Below are positions 1 through 10,229 of a stretch of DNA of 64,000 nucleotides, one piece after another (positions within the stretch are counted from its first letter, which is position 1; each line of letters opens with the position of its first letter). The notes beneath the pieces are model-generated. The model saw nothing but the letters and a program-made list of their open reading frames with translations, did not search any database and was not told the origin of the DNA. The position numbers were made by a program, and so were the translations under genes. Source of the DNA: an uncultured Coriobacteriaceae bacterium (GTDB lineage Bacteria; Actinomycetota; Coriobacteriia; Coriobacteriales; Coriobacteriaceae); contig CALULH010000002.1 in assembly GCA_944321435.1 (NCBI GenBank), positions 1 to 64,000 of the forward strand, read 5' to 3'.

Positions 1-3000
1 GGCAGGCTCAGTCACCGTTGTGTGACGGAGATGATCGACGTCGCTCGAGCTCACCTGGACGCCAGACCCGTATCCGATGAAGCCGCCGGCAGAGCCCGAC
101 TCGGCATCAAGGTCACGCAGGGCCGTCGCGCTGACCGCAAGGCCACGCTCGGAGGACTTTACGCCGGCACCCTTGATAGTGGGAATGTAGACGCTAAGAA
201 CATTGAGCAGCTTGGAGATGTCGATACTGATGCCAAGACCCCCGAGGATGCTAACGCCTCCCGCAGCATCCGCCAGCGCGCCGGAGTAGACATTGCCTCC
301 AAATCCGCCGGCGTAAGCGCCGCCGTTCACGGCATCAAGGTTGTAGACCGCAAACCAGTCCTTCTCGTCTATGCGCGAGGTGTTATCCACCGTGCCGCTC
401 TCAAAGACGCCAGCGAAGCCGCCCGCACTATCAGCATCCACGTGACCGCCATCGACAAAAGTAACGTCAACGTCAGTGTAGGAGGGCAGGAGGTAGGTGA
501 TGGCACCGAGGAGACCGTCGATATCGAGAATTCCGTTCTCAAAAAAGCCCCCGACCGTAGCGCTATCACCAACGTCCGCAAGCCCCGCCGTCGTGGACCT
601 GCCGACGAAGCCACCAGCCTCACCGTTTGCGGAAATGGCACCCTCCTCGTCGACGCAGGAAGTAACCAAGCCAAGATTGGTGACGTGCGAAGCCTTTACT
701 TCAGTCGCGCTTCCCAGCCCGACAAAGCCGCCGGCACTGTAGTTGGGGGTACCAGCAGTCTCATCATCTGCCTGCGAAGAGGTTGCAACGCCCGTTGCAC
801 ATACCGTCAGACCAACACCGACGCCATCGACAAGAGCCTTATCGACTTTTGTCTGAATTGCCGCTCCAACGCTCAGCAGGTTGTTAATCTTTACGAGGTT
901 GAGGCCGAGCAGGTTGAGGCCATCGGAGCTGCTTGCGATGCTGCCCGAGCCGGACGCACCCATGAAGCCGCCAACGTAGTTCGCGCCAGTTACGGATTTG
1001 ACCTCGTCAAGGCTGACATCGTAGATCTCTCCACCAGTTGCGCGGCCGATGCCACCGGCAGCGTAATCCCCTCCGGCAGACACGCTAAATCCGTCAACGG
1101 AGCCCGTAACCGTTGCCCCGCTCACCACAAACGGGATGACGTTCGTGAGACCGAGCGTACTGTTGATAAGGCCGCCGCCGCTCGCAACATCAAGCTTGCC
1201 AGCTATACCACCGGCATTTGCCCCCGTCACCGTCACCGAGGTGAGGCCGGACAGCGTCACGCGGTTGTCATCCATGCTGTCGGTTTCGATGCGCTCTTTG
1301 AGCTTGCTAGGAACGTCGCTTTCCCAGTAAGTCTCTGCCGAGCCTGCATTATCTGGATCGGTCTTTGCAAGTGTGCTGGCAATGATCGGAGCCGAGCCCT
1401 CGCCGAGCAGTCCGCCCGCGTTGTTCGAGGCGGATACTGTTACGTTGGTGCCCTTGACCTGAACGCCAAGCATAACGGTCTCTTTGATACCGACAAGCGC
1501 GAGCAAGGGGTCTGCCTCACTGGGATTCTGACCTGTCAGAATCGACGAGAGCAGCTCGCTAACCGTACTGAGAAGAGAGTGTCGGCCGCTCTCATTGTCA
1601 CCGCGTTTGCCGAGGTCAATCTGCCAGCCAAGCGAAGCCACACCCGCAAAGCCGCCGGCACTATCGCCCGTAGCGCTTACAGAGACAGAGCCGGTCGAGT
1701 CAAGAACGTCGTTGATCATATAGGCGTTTGCAAGGCCGCCGGCAAATCCTCCTGCATAATCGCCCGATGCGTTTACCTTAACGGAGCTTGTGGTGACCTT
1801 TGACTGGAATACGATGCTCTGCGGCGTATAGTCCCACGGCTTCAGCTCAACAATGCTTTTCAGGTCGAGCGTTCCCTCAACGCTGCCATTACGCACGGCG
1901 CCAGCGAAACCTCCGACGTAGTTCTTGCCCGTTAGGCTCAGGGCAGCGCCCTTAACCTCGCAGTTGCTCACTGTAGTGGCAACAAGGCAACCCGCAAGGC
2001 CGCCGGCGTAGCTACTGTCGGTGTTACCAATCGCACCTTCTGGCGCGGTCAGACCGTCAATGGTGCAGCCGGTAATGACCGGCGCAACGTAGCCGACGGG
2101 GATGAGCTTGCTTACTTGTATCAGTCCGCTGTCGCTGCCGAGAAGTATGTCAATCAAATCTCCGAGTCCAAGGCCAGGAATCAGATTGAGTATCTTCGTG
2201 AGAGAACCCGCAAAGGTACCGAGCGCATCGGAGATGCCGTCGTATTGCGTTGATCCGGTTACATACCCTGCAATACCACCGGTATAGCCACGACTCGTAT
2301 TATCGATAGTTGCGTTAGTTATCTCAATTCCGCTAATCGAGACCTGTCCCACAACACGTCCAGCAAGAATGCCCGTTGCGTAGTTCGTGAGATTCTCGTT
2401 GTCGCCCAACAGCAAGTTAAGAATCGGTGTCAGCAGGACGTCAATTAGCGAGAAATTTTTATCAAGCTCGTCAGCGGAACTTGTAACAGATGGAGATTTA
2501 AACGAAAGGTTTGAAACGACAGCCTTTGAGTCCGACAAAGCCATGCCATGATCGTCTGTCTCGCTACTAATCGTCCCGAAGAAGCCAATTCCGACGTAAT
2601 CATCGGGATTAAGCTTAGTGTCCTGCTCAACTTTCAAGCCTGAGATGACTGGCTTAGAGACTAACCCAGAAACTACCCCAGAGCCATCCGTCGCAATCTG
2701 CTTAAACAGATTTCCCGTGCTGGAAGCATCTGTCGCTTTAGCACCTATCATCTTTCCCGAGAACATGAGAGGCGTCCAGTTTGAGCCGGAGAGGTTGATG
2801 TCTCGGAAGATGATGTAGTTGGCGGTAGCGCCGTACGTGAGTCCGGTATTAACGCGCTCATCGACGTCCTCTTCAGCGCTACCGTTAATGCGATAGTAAC
2901 GATATTCTGCGAGTTTCCCAGCATCCCATTCCGACCCAGAAGGTACAGACGAATCCCTAAGTTCTTCACCGATTTGCAAGTCGGCATCACCGCGGTAAAC

Positions 3001-3880
3001 GAGCTCGGGCGAGGCGTCGGGGTCATCCTCATAATGCCCGCTCAGAATAGAATCGACAACCCAACACTGACGGATTCGATAGACTTCACCGCCTACGACG
3101 TCTTTACCGCTGCCAATCGCACGCAGCTGCTGCTCGTTACCGATGAGGATGTACGTTTCGCCGTCTATCTGTTTGGTGACCTGACCCACGTAGTCGCGGC
3201 CGGAGAGACTGTTGTAGGTTACGGTCTCATCCCCGTCCGCCAGCAGATCAACCTCATCGGATTCGACGTTTTTCTCGACAGGTTCCTCGGAGGGCTCGGT
3301 CTCGACGACGTCCTTCTCGGCATCGTCGTTCTTCTCTGCCTGCCCGTTCTTCTCGGCACTGTTCAGATCGTCGCTTACGACGACGTTGTTGTTCTCGCCC
3401 GCGTCCTCAAGGCCCTCGTCCCAGCCGTCAACATACACATACGTGTGCTCGGGGCTGTAGGTGAGCGGCTCGTCGGAGTCCTCGGCGTAGATGGGCTGAC
3501 CGGTGCCGAAGGTCTCCGCGTCGCCGTCGCCGGTGAGAACGGGCTGGTCGGCCGCGTCCTCCTGGCGGGCGACGGCGGTCTGGAGGGCATTGTATATATA
3601 GATGGTGTCGGACGCGCTCTCGTAGAGCGGGCGGCCGTCGGCGGTGTAGGTGACGCCGGACTGCTCGCCGGCGGTCTGGACGGAGGTGCCCCCTAGCTCA
3701 GAGGCAACCCCCCCCCCATTCGCTCTTTTGCACGAGGGGGTTGAGGGGCTGGGCATAGGCCATCACGGGTGCAAACGCACAGATTGGCACAGACGTGAGG
3801 GTAACTGCCGCCGCAAGGACAACGCTTACAAGGGGCTTGCCCCAAGACTTTATGACTTGTCGTGTGTGTTTAAGCTGCAT
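1..3880 (-). CDS. phase-variable giant exported surface protein (adhesin-like), OFF frame here, 3' end outside window
   Basis: Seen: ATG at 3880 begins a typical Sec signal peptide (basic start MQLKHTRQ, hydrophobic core VSVVLAAAVTLTS, probable cleavage after MAYA). About 15 codons later a run of ten G (3708-3717) leads to TGA. In the frame shifted by one base, no stop occurs from about 3707 to position 1, roughly 1,230 codons. That frame begins with an acidic Glu/Lys-rich linker (about 3240-3400) and continues with about a dozen GG-[FIL]-x-G repeats spaced 100-200 bp apart, alternating with hydrophobic LLxxLxL stretches. G9 or G12 would fuse signal and body. Repeats of this sort resemble GLUG-type or beta-helical surface adhesins (family knowledge). 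Expression switching by slipped-strand mispairing is inferred; a homopolymer sequencing error is the alternative. SD-like TTGGGGATCT precedes ATG. The C-terminus and any wall anchor lie outside the window. Confidence 0.8.
3708..3717. repeat. homopolymeric C10/G10 tract, candidate phase-variation switch
   Basis: Ten consecutive C on the plus strand (G10 in the coding strand) lie about 15 codons after the predicted signal cleavage site of the giant surface protein. Current length gives the reading TGG GGG GGG GGT TGC CTC TGA; removing one G gives GTT GCC TCT GAG and enters the long open frame. Its position immediately after the signal peptide, where inserted glycines would be tolerated, is what known contingency loci show. 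Confidence 0.8.
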
Positions 3881-4049
3881 TAGATCCCCAAGCCCAAGCT
3901 CATGAACGCCCGCTGCCCAACGGAAGTCCGGATTTCCCCGCCAAACGGATAGTCAGCGTCATGCCACGGGGCTTTTTGACAGGTATGAGGGAGGTGTTTT
4001 GTCATATGTGCGCACAAATTCATACCCCACCCTTCGAATTACTTTCTCG

Positions 4050-4078
4050 ATCTTAGGCCGGTAAGATAGCTGAGTCAA
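4050..4078 (-). promoter_or_regulatory. sigma70-type promoter for the phase-variable surface protein
   Basis: On the minus strand TTGACT (4078-4073) and TAAGAT (4055-4050) are separated by exactly 17 bp. The predicted start lies near 4043, giving a leader of about 160 nt before ATG 3880. The leader contains short inverted repeats (for example GGAAATCCGGACTTCC near 3925-3945) but no riboswitch that I recognise. The IS end at 4107 lies only 28 bp upstream of the -35. Confidence 0.6.
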
Positions 4079-4106
4079 CACTGAATCTCTGAGATGTAAT
4101 CGTTTT

Positions 4107-5267
4107 TCTAACAGTCTAGAACTTGGGGGATAGAATCGGGCCGCCGCCGGCCCCGTGGTATCCTCTTCCCAGCCAAGCATAGAATTTGCCCGAGCGCCCA
4201 CCCGGATCTATGTTTGGCGACATTCCCTCCGGGTGGGCGTTCGGGCGGATGGGAAGACCCGCCATGAGACGCCCGAACCCCTACTCGGGGCTCGTCGACG
4301 GCCTGTCCGCCGGCGAGCTCGAGCTCCTGCACGACGCCGTCGCCGAGAGGAGGCTCCGGGAGGAGGCCGGCTTCGGGACCCTCGCCGAGGCGGCCGAGCT
4401 GTACCGGCCGCGCCCCGCGTGCCCGTCGTGCGGGGAGGAGGCGCCCTGGAGGGACGGGCTGGCCCCGTCGGGCGCGCAGCGGTGGCGCTGCCCCTCGTGC
4501 GGCGCGAGATTCACACCCCTCGCCGGTACCGTGCTGGAGAACTGCAAGAAGCCGCTGGCGACCTGGGTCGACTTCATCAGGCTGACGGCGTTCGCCGTTC
4601 CGCTCGGCGCCTGCGCGGAGATGTGCCGGATCAGCCACCAGACCGCCCGGGAGTGGCGCCACCGCCTGTTCGCCGCCGTGGACGGCTGCCAGGACCGCAT
4701 CGTGCTCAGGGGGCGGGTCTGGATCGACGAGACCTACGTCAACGACACCGACCTCTCCCACGGCTACGGCCAGGCGAGGAAGCGCGGGCTGTCCAGGCAG
4801 AAGATATGCGTCGCCGTCGGCATCGACGCCCGCAAGGAGCCCGTCGCCGTCGTCTGCGGGCACGGCAAGCCGTCGTCGGCCCGGATCAGGAAGGCCGTGA
4901 AGGCCCACGTCGCGGAGGGCTCGACCCTGGTCCACGACCGCGAGCGGGCCCACAACGCGCTGGTCAGGGAGAACTCGCTCGAGGACGAGTCGTACAAGGC
5001 CGACGTCCGCGACCCGGCCTACCTGGAGGCCATGGCGCTCGTGAACAACCTGTGCTCCTGGATCAAGCGCTACCTGTGGAGGTTCACCGGCATGGACCCC
5101 GCGAACCTGCAGTCCTACCTGAACCTCTACGTATACCTGTTCCGGGTCAAGCGGGACGACGAGAGGTGGCCCGGGATCGCGAGGGTGGTGCGCCACCTGC
5201 TCATGACCGGCGCGCGTTTCCGCAGCTCGACGTAAGCGATTCATCACCCAAGTTCTAGACTGTTAGA
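4107..5267 (+). mobile_element. IS1595-family insertion sequence, 1,161 bp
   Basis: Seen: 21-bp perfect terminal inverted repeats at 4107-4127 and 5247-5267 (outer sequence TCTAACAGTCTAGAACTTGG) enclose one transposase gene. Beyond 21 bp the ends stay similar (GGATAGAATCG versus TGATGAATCG). IS1595 elements normally make 8-bp target duplications; the flanks here (left ATCGTTTT, right TTACGAAA) are not duplicates. This suggests a deletion or rearrangement next to the element after insertion. The left neighbour is the adhesin promoter; the right neighbour is a truncated zinc-ribbon gene. Confidence 0.85.
4264..5235 (+). CDS. IS1595 family transposase
   Basis: Encodes the DDE transposase of the surrounding element, 323 residues from ATG 4264, which has GGGAAG eight bases upstream; an upstream ATG at 4210 has no comparable site. 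An N-terminal zinc ribbon (CPSCGEEAPW then CPSCGARF) is followed by the ISXO2-like catalytic domain with WIDETYV, then VHDRERAH and, near the end, NNLCSWIKRYLWR and YLNLYVYLFRVKR, which match the order of conserved blocks in IS1595 transposases. No frameshift is seen, so it may be active. Large antisense frames over this gene are shadows of its codon bias. Confidence 0.88.
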   Translation: MRRPNPYSGLVDGLSAGELELLHDAVAERRLREEAGFGTLAEAAELYRPRPACPSCGEEAPWRDGLAPSGAQRWRCPSCGARFTPLAGTVLENCKKPLATWVDFIRLTAFAVPLGACAEMCRISHQTAREWRHRLFAAVDGCQDRIVLRGRVWIDETYVNDTDLSHGYGQARKRGLSRQKICVAVGIDARKEPVAVVCGHGKPSSARIRKAVKAHVAEGSTLVHDRERAHNALVRENSLEDESYKADVRDPAYLEAMALVNNLCSWIKRYLWRFTGMDPANLQSYLNLYVYLFRVKRDDERWPGIARVVRHLLMTGARFRSST

Positions 5268-5514
5268 TTACGAAAAGAACGGTTCACTGACGCCGACAGA
5301 CGTGACCTCAGGCTCGAACAAGAAGGTCTGGTGGCGCTGTCGTAAATGCGGTCATGTCTGGCAAACGACAATCAATCTGCGAACAACGAAGGCAGGCGCG
5401 ACGGGATGCCCGAACTGCGCAGCGCCACGGGGCACGTCATTCCCCGAGCAGGCGCTGCTCTTCTACCTGCGTCGTGAACTTAACTGCGAAGTCTGGCAAT
5501 TTTCGAGCACTTGA
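5268..5514 (+). pseudogene. truncated zinc-ribbon (treble-clef) domain protein
   Basis: Directly after the IS end an open frame reads YEKNGSLTPTDVTSGSNKK, then WWRCRKCGHVW and GCPNC, then FPEQALLFYL, and stops at 5514. This is the repeated zinc-ribbon unit of large DUF4379-type proteins that usually carry several such units before an endonuclease-like domain (family knowledge). Here the N-terminus is missing at the IS boundary and the C-terminus ends abruptly at CEVWQFSST, so only a fragment of about 80 codons survives. Immediately downstream is a 15-bp palindrome, TTGAGTTGAACTCAA (5511-5525), of unknown role. Confidence 0.65.
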
Positions 5515-5617
5515 GTTGAACTCAATATGAACTCAACGCCGATGTTCGCTCGACAGCTTCCGAGCGGCTTGCATTCCCGCCGAGGAGGACGGACGCCTCT
5601 GGCAAGACCAAATCCTG

Positions 5618-6139
5618 CTAGATGCGCACAACATAACCGTCCTTGCGCGGGGCGGCCGCGCCCTCGGGCTCCGCGGCGTATCCCAAGGCGATCGCACCCA
5701 CGCCGCGCAGCGTCTCGGGCAGGCCCCACTCCCTGAGGAGCGCCTTGCCCTCCGCGCCGTCGAAGACCTCGCGCTCGCGGTGGATCCAGCAGCTGGCGAG
5801 CCCCAGGGCGTGTGCCGCGAGCATGAGGTTCTCCAGCACGCAGGAACCGTCCTCCACGAAGGTCCCGCGCTCCCCGTCGGCGAGCACGACCACGATGACC
5901 GGGGCGCCATAGTACGGGTCGGTGTCCCTGCCCATGACGGCGGCGTTGAGCCGGCGCAGGCGCTCGCGGGTCTCAGGGTTGGTCACCGCCACGATCACCG
6001 GAGACTGACGGCCGCCGCCGGTGGGCGCGAAGGTGCCCGCCTCGAGCACAGCGTCGAGCAGGTCGGCGGGCACGGGATCTGCCTTGTAGGCGCGCACGCT
6101 GCGGCGCGTTTTGATGAGGTCGAGAAGATCGTTCGTCAT
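5618..6139 (-). CDS. nitroreductase family protein (FMN-dependent)
   Basis: A 173-residue cytoplasmic flavoprotein of the nitroreductase superfamily. MTNDLLDLIKTRRSVRAY is the standard start, with the RRSVR FMN-phosphate contact; later come FAPTGGGRQSP, the C-terminal half LGLASCWIHR and ALGYAAEPEG. The start at 6139 is chosen because GAGAAGGGACATGCC supplies a ribosome site; the frame is open further upstream but without family similarity. Length fits the small single-domain members. Substrate cannot be told from sequence: likely NAD(P)H-dependent reduction of quinones or nitro compounds. It stands alone, convergent with the zinc-ribbon remnant. Confidence 0.88.
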   Translation of the reverse strand: MTNDLLDLIKTRRSVRAYKADPVPADLLDAVLEAGTFAPTGGGRQSPVIVAVTNPETRERLRRLNAAVMGRDTDPYYGAPVIVVVLADGERGTFVEDGSCVLENLMLAAHALGLASCWIHREREVFDGAEGKALLREWGLPETLRGVGAIALGYAAEPEGAAAPRKDGYVVRI

Positions 6140-6382
6140 GGCATGTCCCTTCTCTCGCTGGGGCCGTCGGTACAGAAAAGCCGCCCGTCTGCCAGAGGCA
6201 GGCGAGCGGCGAAAAGGTGACGGCATCCAGAAAAATCCGCTGAGATTTTCAAGGCTCATTATGGACCCGTTCCGCGTGATGTCAAGCGCGCTGCAAGCGA
6301 TGCCGCGAGGCGGCTCGGCCGGTTCTCGCTCAAAGCCCGTTCGACGCTGGAACGCCTGCGCGCAGGTGCGGCGACTTAGTTC

Positions 6383-6411
6383 TTGACTTCCTCAGGAGCG
6401 TTCTTTAGACT
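6383..6411 (+). promoter_or_regulatory. predicted promoter of the EamA transporter transcript
   Basis: TTGACT (6383-6388), 17-bp spacer, TAGACT (6406-6411). Predicted start near 6418, leaving a leader of about 180 nt before ATG 6600 that contains a terminator-like hairpin. Confidence 0.5.
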
Positions 6412-6461
6412 GAACCGGTCTAAAAACGTGTGGACTTTTCTGGGCGCAAGCCACCTTTTTG

Positions 6462-6495
6462 CCACGCAACCGGGTCTCGGTCGCGTGGTTTTTTC
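6462..6495 (+). terminator. leader terminator / attenuator candidate
   Basis: CCACGCAACCG and CGGTCGCGTGG form an 11-bp stem (one mismatch) around a GGTCT loop followed by six T. It sits about 45 nt after the predicted start of the EamA transcript and about 100 nt before its start codon, with no gene ending upstream on the plus strand. Premature termination in the leader is therefore the simplest reading. No known riboswitch class was recognised. Confidence 0.55.
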
Positions 6496-6599
6496 ATGCC
6501 GGTCGTCGGTGTCTTCCCGACGGGCAGCGCCTCCTTCCGACGGCTCGGGTCGTGTGGAGCCTGTGCCCCGCGTCGTGCGGGGCGGAAGGAGGAGAGGAT

Positions 6600-7562
6600 A
6601 TGAAGCATATGATCGATCGGGAGACGTCCACTGTCGAAGCCGCGACGCCAGGTCGCCGCCGGGTAATAGCCGCCCTGCAGGTTTTCGCAGGCGGGGCCTG
6701 CTATGGCGCGATGGCCACCACGTACAAGCTCGCCTACGCGGCGGGCTTTACCTCTGCGCAGGTGGTGGCAAGCCAAGCGTGGTTCGGCTGCCTGTTCTTT
6801 GTGCTTGCAACGGCCGTAAAGCTGACACGCGGCGGACGTTTGGTCCGTCTTACGGGCACGCAGGTGCTCAAGCTCATGGGGCTCGGCGCCCTCACCTGCA
6901 CCACCTCGATTCTGTACTGTTACGCCATGAGCGTGCTTCCCGCGCCCGTGGCGCTCACGCTACTGTTCCAGTTCACCTGGATGGGGCTCGTCTGGCAGAC
7001 CATCATGACGCGCCGCGCACCCAAGCCCCTCGAGATCGCCTCGGCGGCGGTCATCGTGTTCGGCACCGTGTTCGCAAGCGGCGTCTACAAGACAGGACTC
7101 GCCGGCTACGACCCCGTCGCCCTTGCTTGCGCCCTCGGCGCAGCCGTGACCTGCTCGCTGTTCGTCACGTTTTCCGGCAAGGTCAAGGTGGGCTGCTCCA
7201 ACGAGCAGCGAGGCGTCATCGTGTGCCTCGGCGCGGGCATCATGTCGCTCACCGTGTGTCCCGACTACCTCGTCTCCGGCGTCGTCTTCCAGGGCATTCT
7301 GCCCTTCGCCGCCGTAGCGGGATTCTTCGGCCTCATGTGCCCGGTGCTGCTCTTCGGCCTGGGCTCCCCGCACCTGCCCGCCGGCCTCTCCACCGTCATG
7401 GCGGCCGCCGAGCTCCCCGCCGGTCTCTTTATCGCCATGATCGTGCTCGGCGAGCCCCTCGGCGCCGTCGAATGGCTGGGCGTGGCCGTCATCCTCGCCG
7501 GCGTGTGCCTTGCGCAAGTGCCCGCGCTGAGAGGGGTCCGCTCACAGAGGCCGACGGTATAG
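6600..7562 (+). CDS. DMT superfamily EamA transporter
   Basis: A 320-residue integral membrane protein with about ten hydrophobic helices in two related halves, as in EamA drug/metabolite exporters. Signature regions include GGACYGAMATTYKLAY near residue 33, LLFQFTWMGLVWQ at the end of half one, and the C-terminal AAELPAGLFIAMIVLGEPL followed by WLGVAVILAGV. Start ATG 6600 follows AAGGAGGAGAGG; the longer open frame upstream is leader. Substrate unknown: family members export amino acids, nucleosides or sugars. The preceding leader suggests control by premature termination. The GH1 enzyme downstream is 115 bp away on the same strand, so co-transcription is possible but not shown. Confidence 0.85.
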   Translation: MKHMIDRETSTVEAATPGRRRVIAALQVFAGGACYGAMATTYKLAYAAGFTSAQVVASQAWFGCLFFVLATAVKLTRGGRLVRLTGTQVLKLMGLGALTCTTSILYCYAMSVLPAPVALTLLFQFTWMGLVWQTIMTRRAPKPLEIASAAVIVFGTVFASGVYKTGLAGYDPVALACALGAAVTCSLFVTFSGKVKVGCSNEQRGVIVCLGAGIMSLTVCPDYLVSGVVFQGILPFAAVAGFFGLMCPVLLFGLGSPHLPAGLSTVMAAAELPAGLFIAMIVLGEPLGAVEWLGVAVILAGVCLAQVPALRGVRSQRPTV

Positions 7563-7665
7563 CCGGCAAGGCCGAGCCCGAAGCCCCCTCATGGCTATAG
7601 GTCGTCCCGCACCGTGCCGTCCGCCACATGTCCAAGCGCCGTCCATCAGGGGCGGTGCCCGATAA

Positions 7666-9108
<1,443 letters not shown>

Positions 9109-9213
9109 GGCGGCTGCGTCATCCGGGTGTTCAGCTGGAGGCCGCAGCCAACGGAGATAATGCGACTATCTAAGGGAAATGGGCAAAATCGGAATGTAGG
9201 AGAGAAGGGCACC

Positions 9214-9355
9214 AGGGAACTGAAGAAGCTCGATCAGGATTTCTCGGTATGCAAGGTGAGGATTACGCTCTGGTAGACCTGAGCGCAGAGTACTGCTTCG
9301 CTACCAGAAGGCGCTGGACATTCTCGGGCGCACGGGATACGAAATCGTCGAGTGA
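9214..9355 (+). pseudogene. ACT-domain protein remnant
   Basis: Three blocks of a small ACT-domain family are recognisable but broken. ELKKLDQDFSVCKV (about 9217-9258) is in one frame. EDYALVDLSAEYCF (about 9255-9300) is one base out of frame. YQKALDILGRTGYEIVE then stop at 9353-9355 is in a third frame. The middle of the protein (about 60 residues) is absent. The codon where a start is expected reads AGG (9214) after an intact AGGAGAGAAGGG site. Family assignment rests on my recognition of the N- and C-terminal blocks; clearly non-functional. Confidence 0.6.
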
Positions 9356-9514
9356 CAGCACCGCCTTTTGCCGAGCAGTGTCTTTGAGGTGCGCCTGCTC
9401 CTCACGTAGCAAGGCGCGAGGTTTCTCTATGGCTTTCCCAACCCTTCGAGGAGATTTCGGCGTGCCGCGACGCACCCGACGGGAGGGCGCTTTTCCAAGT
9501 GGTCTTGAGAGGGC

Positions 9515-9685
9515 CTAGGCAGCCAGGTAGGGGAGCTGGTCGAGCATGATGGCGTAGGCCGCTTTCAGGCGCTCGCGGGCAACTGCCTCGAGCGCCTTGT
9601 CGTGCCACATGCCGCACCCCCAGCGTTTCTCGTAGTACCTGCCGAACTCGCCCATCGCCTCAATTTGACCGGGCGATGCATGAGG
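9515..9685 (-). pseudogene. unassigned C-terminal gene fragment in a decayed stretch
   Basis: The minus strand is open for 56 codons and ends in KALEAVARERLKAAYAIML then a short tail and TAG. The composition looks protein-like rather than random (MGEFGRYYEKRWGCGMWHDK), but no start or ribosome site is visible and I do not recognise the family. It lies between the ACT-domain remnant and the nitrilase remnant. The rest of 9356-9817 holds nothing else I can support. Confidence 0.3.
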
Positions 9686-9817
9686 CTATGTATGCCGCCA
9701 TGGGAAACCGCGAGCCAGCGAATCGCTTACACGCTGCGACGACCTCGGATCGCGCCAGGCAATCCTTCCCCTTGCTAACCAGCCCGCAATAATCGCGGGG
9801 CCGGCAATCGCTGCACT

Positions 9818-10210
9818 CTATCTTTCGTTGACGTTCAGCTCGAGGACGTCTGGGCGCGCATAATACCCGGCCACGTCATGCTCCATCTTGCAGGATATGG
9901 ACAGGCCCATATCGAGCTCCGTGTAAATGACAGCCTCTTCATCCCAGACCGGCTCCGTCACATAGTGCCCGCGCGGGTCGACAATGCAGCTTCCGCCCCT
10001 GCAGACATATTCCGGAAACCGCGACGCGACATCCCCCTCATGCAGGTCTGAGGGATAAGAGTCCCATTGACGGCGCCCCTCTCGGAAAAGCCGACGCTGG
10101 TGTAGGCACCGGTGTTCCGTGCTGCCTCCGCAAGCCGCTGAAACCCTTCCTCGAATCCAGCATGAATTGGCCCGTTGTGGGGGCAACTGTTTTCCGTTTC
10201 GCAGAGATTG
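9818..10210 (-). pseudogene. carbon-nitrogen hydrolase (nitrilase) remnant
   Basis: The last 60 codons on the minus strand read GGSCIVDPRGHYVTEPVWDEEA, and later DVAGYYARPDVLELNVNER, the standard nitrilase C-terminus. Upstream, in another frame, EEGFQRLAEAARNTGAYTSVG and GFSERGAVNGTL match the nitrilase region around the beta-strand before the catalytic lysine. The Lys and Cys catalytic blocks between them are gone and the frames are shifted, so this is a dead gene with an internal deletion. Confidence 0.7.
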
Positions 10211-10229
10211 CCCCCTTAACCGCTGAAAT

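Noticed and set aside
22..1803. Long plus-strand frame of 593 codons
   Set aside because: It is codon-for-codon antisense to the GG-F-x-G surface protein, with no ribosome site and no family similarity.
2974..3696. Plus-strand frame of 240 codons rich in Val, Leu and Gly
   Set aside because: Antisense shadow of the acidic linker of the surface protein; ends exactly at the G-tract region.
3881..4045. c-di-GMP-I riboswitch in the adhesin leader
   Set aside because: No GGCAAACC or GCAAAGCC core motif could be found; only generic hairpins.
4108..5258. Several 350-380 codon frames on both strands inside the IS
   Set aside because: Only the frame from 4264 has transposase motifs; the others are low-complexity shadows of GC-rich codons.
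9263..9617. Minus-strand frames of about 70 codons opposite the ACT remnant
   Set aside because: They overlap and are antisense to recognisable ACT-domain pieces, with no start site.
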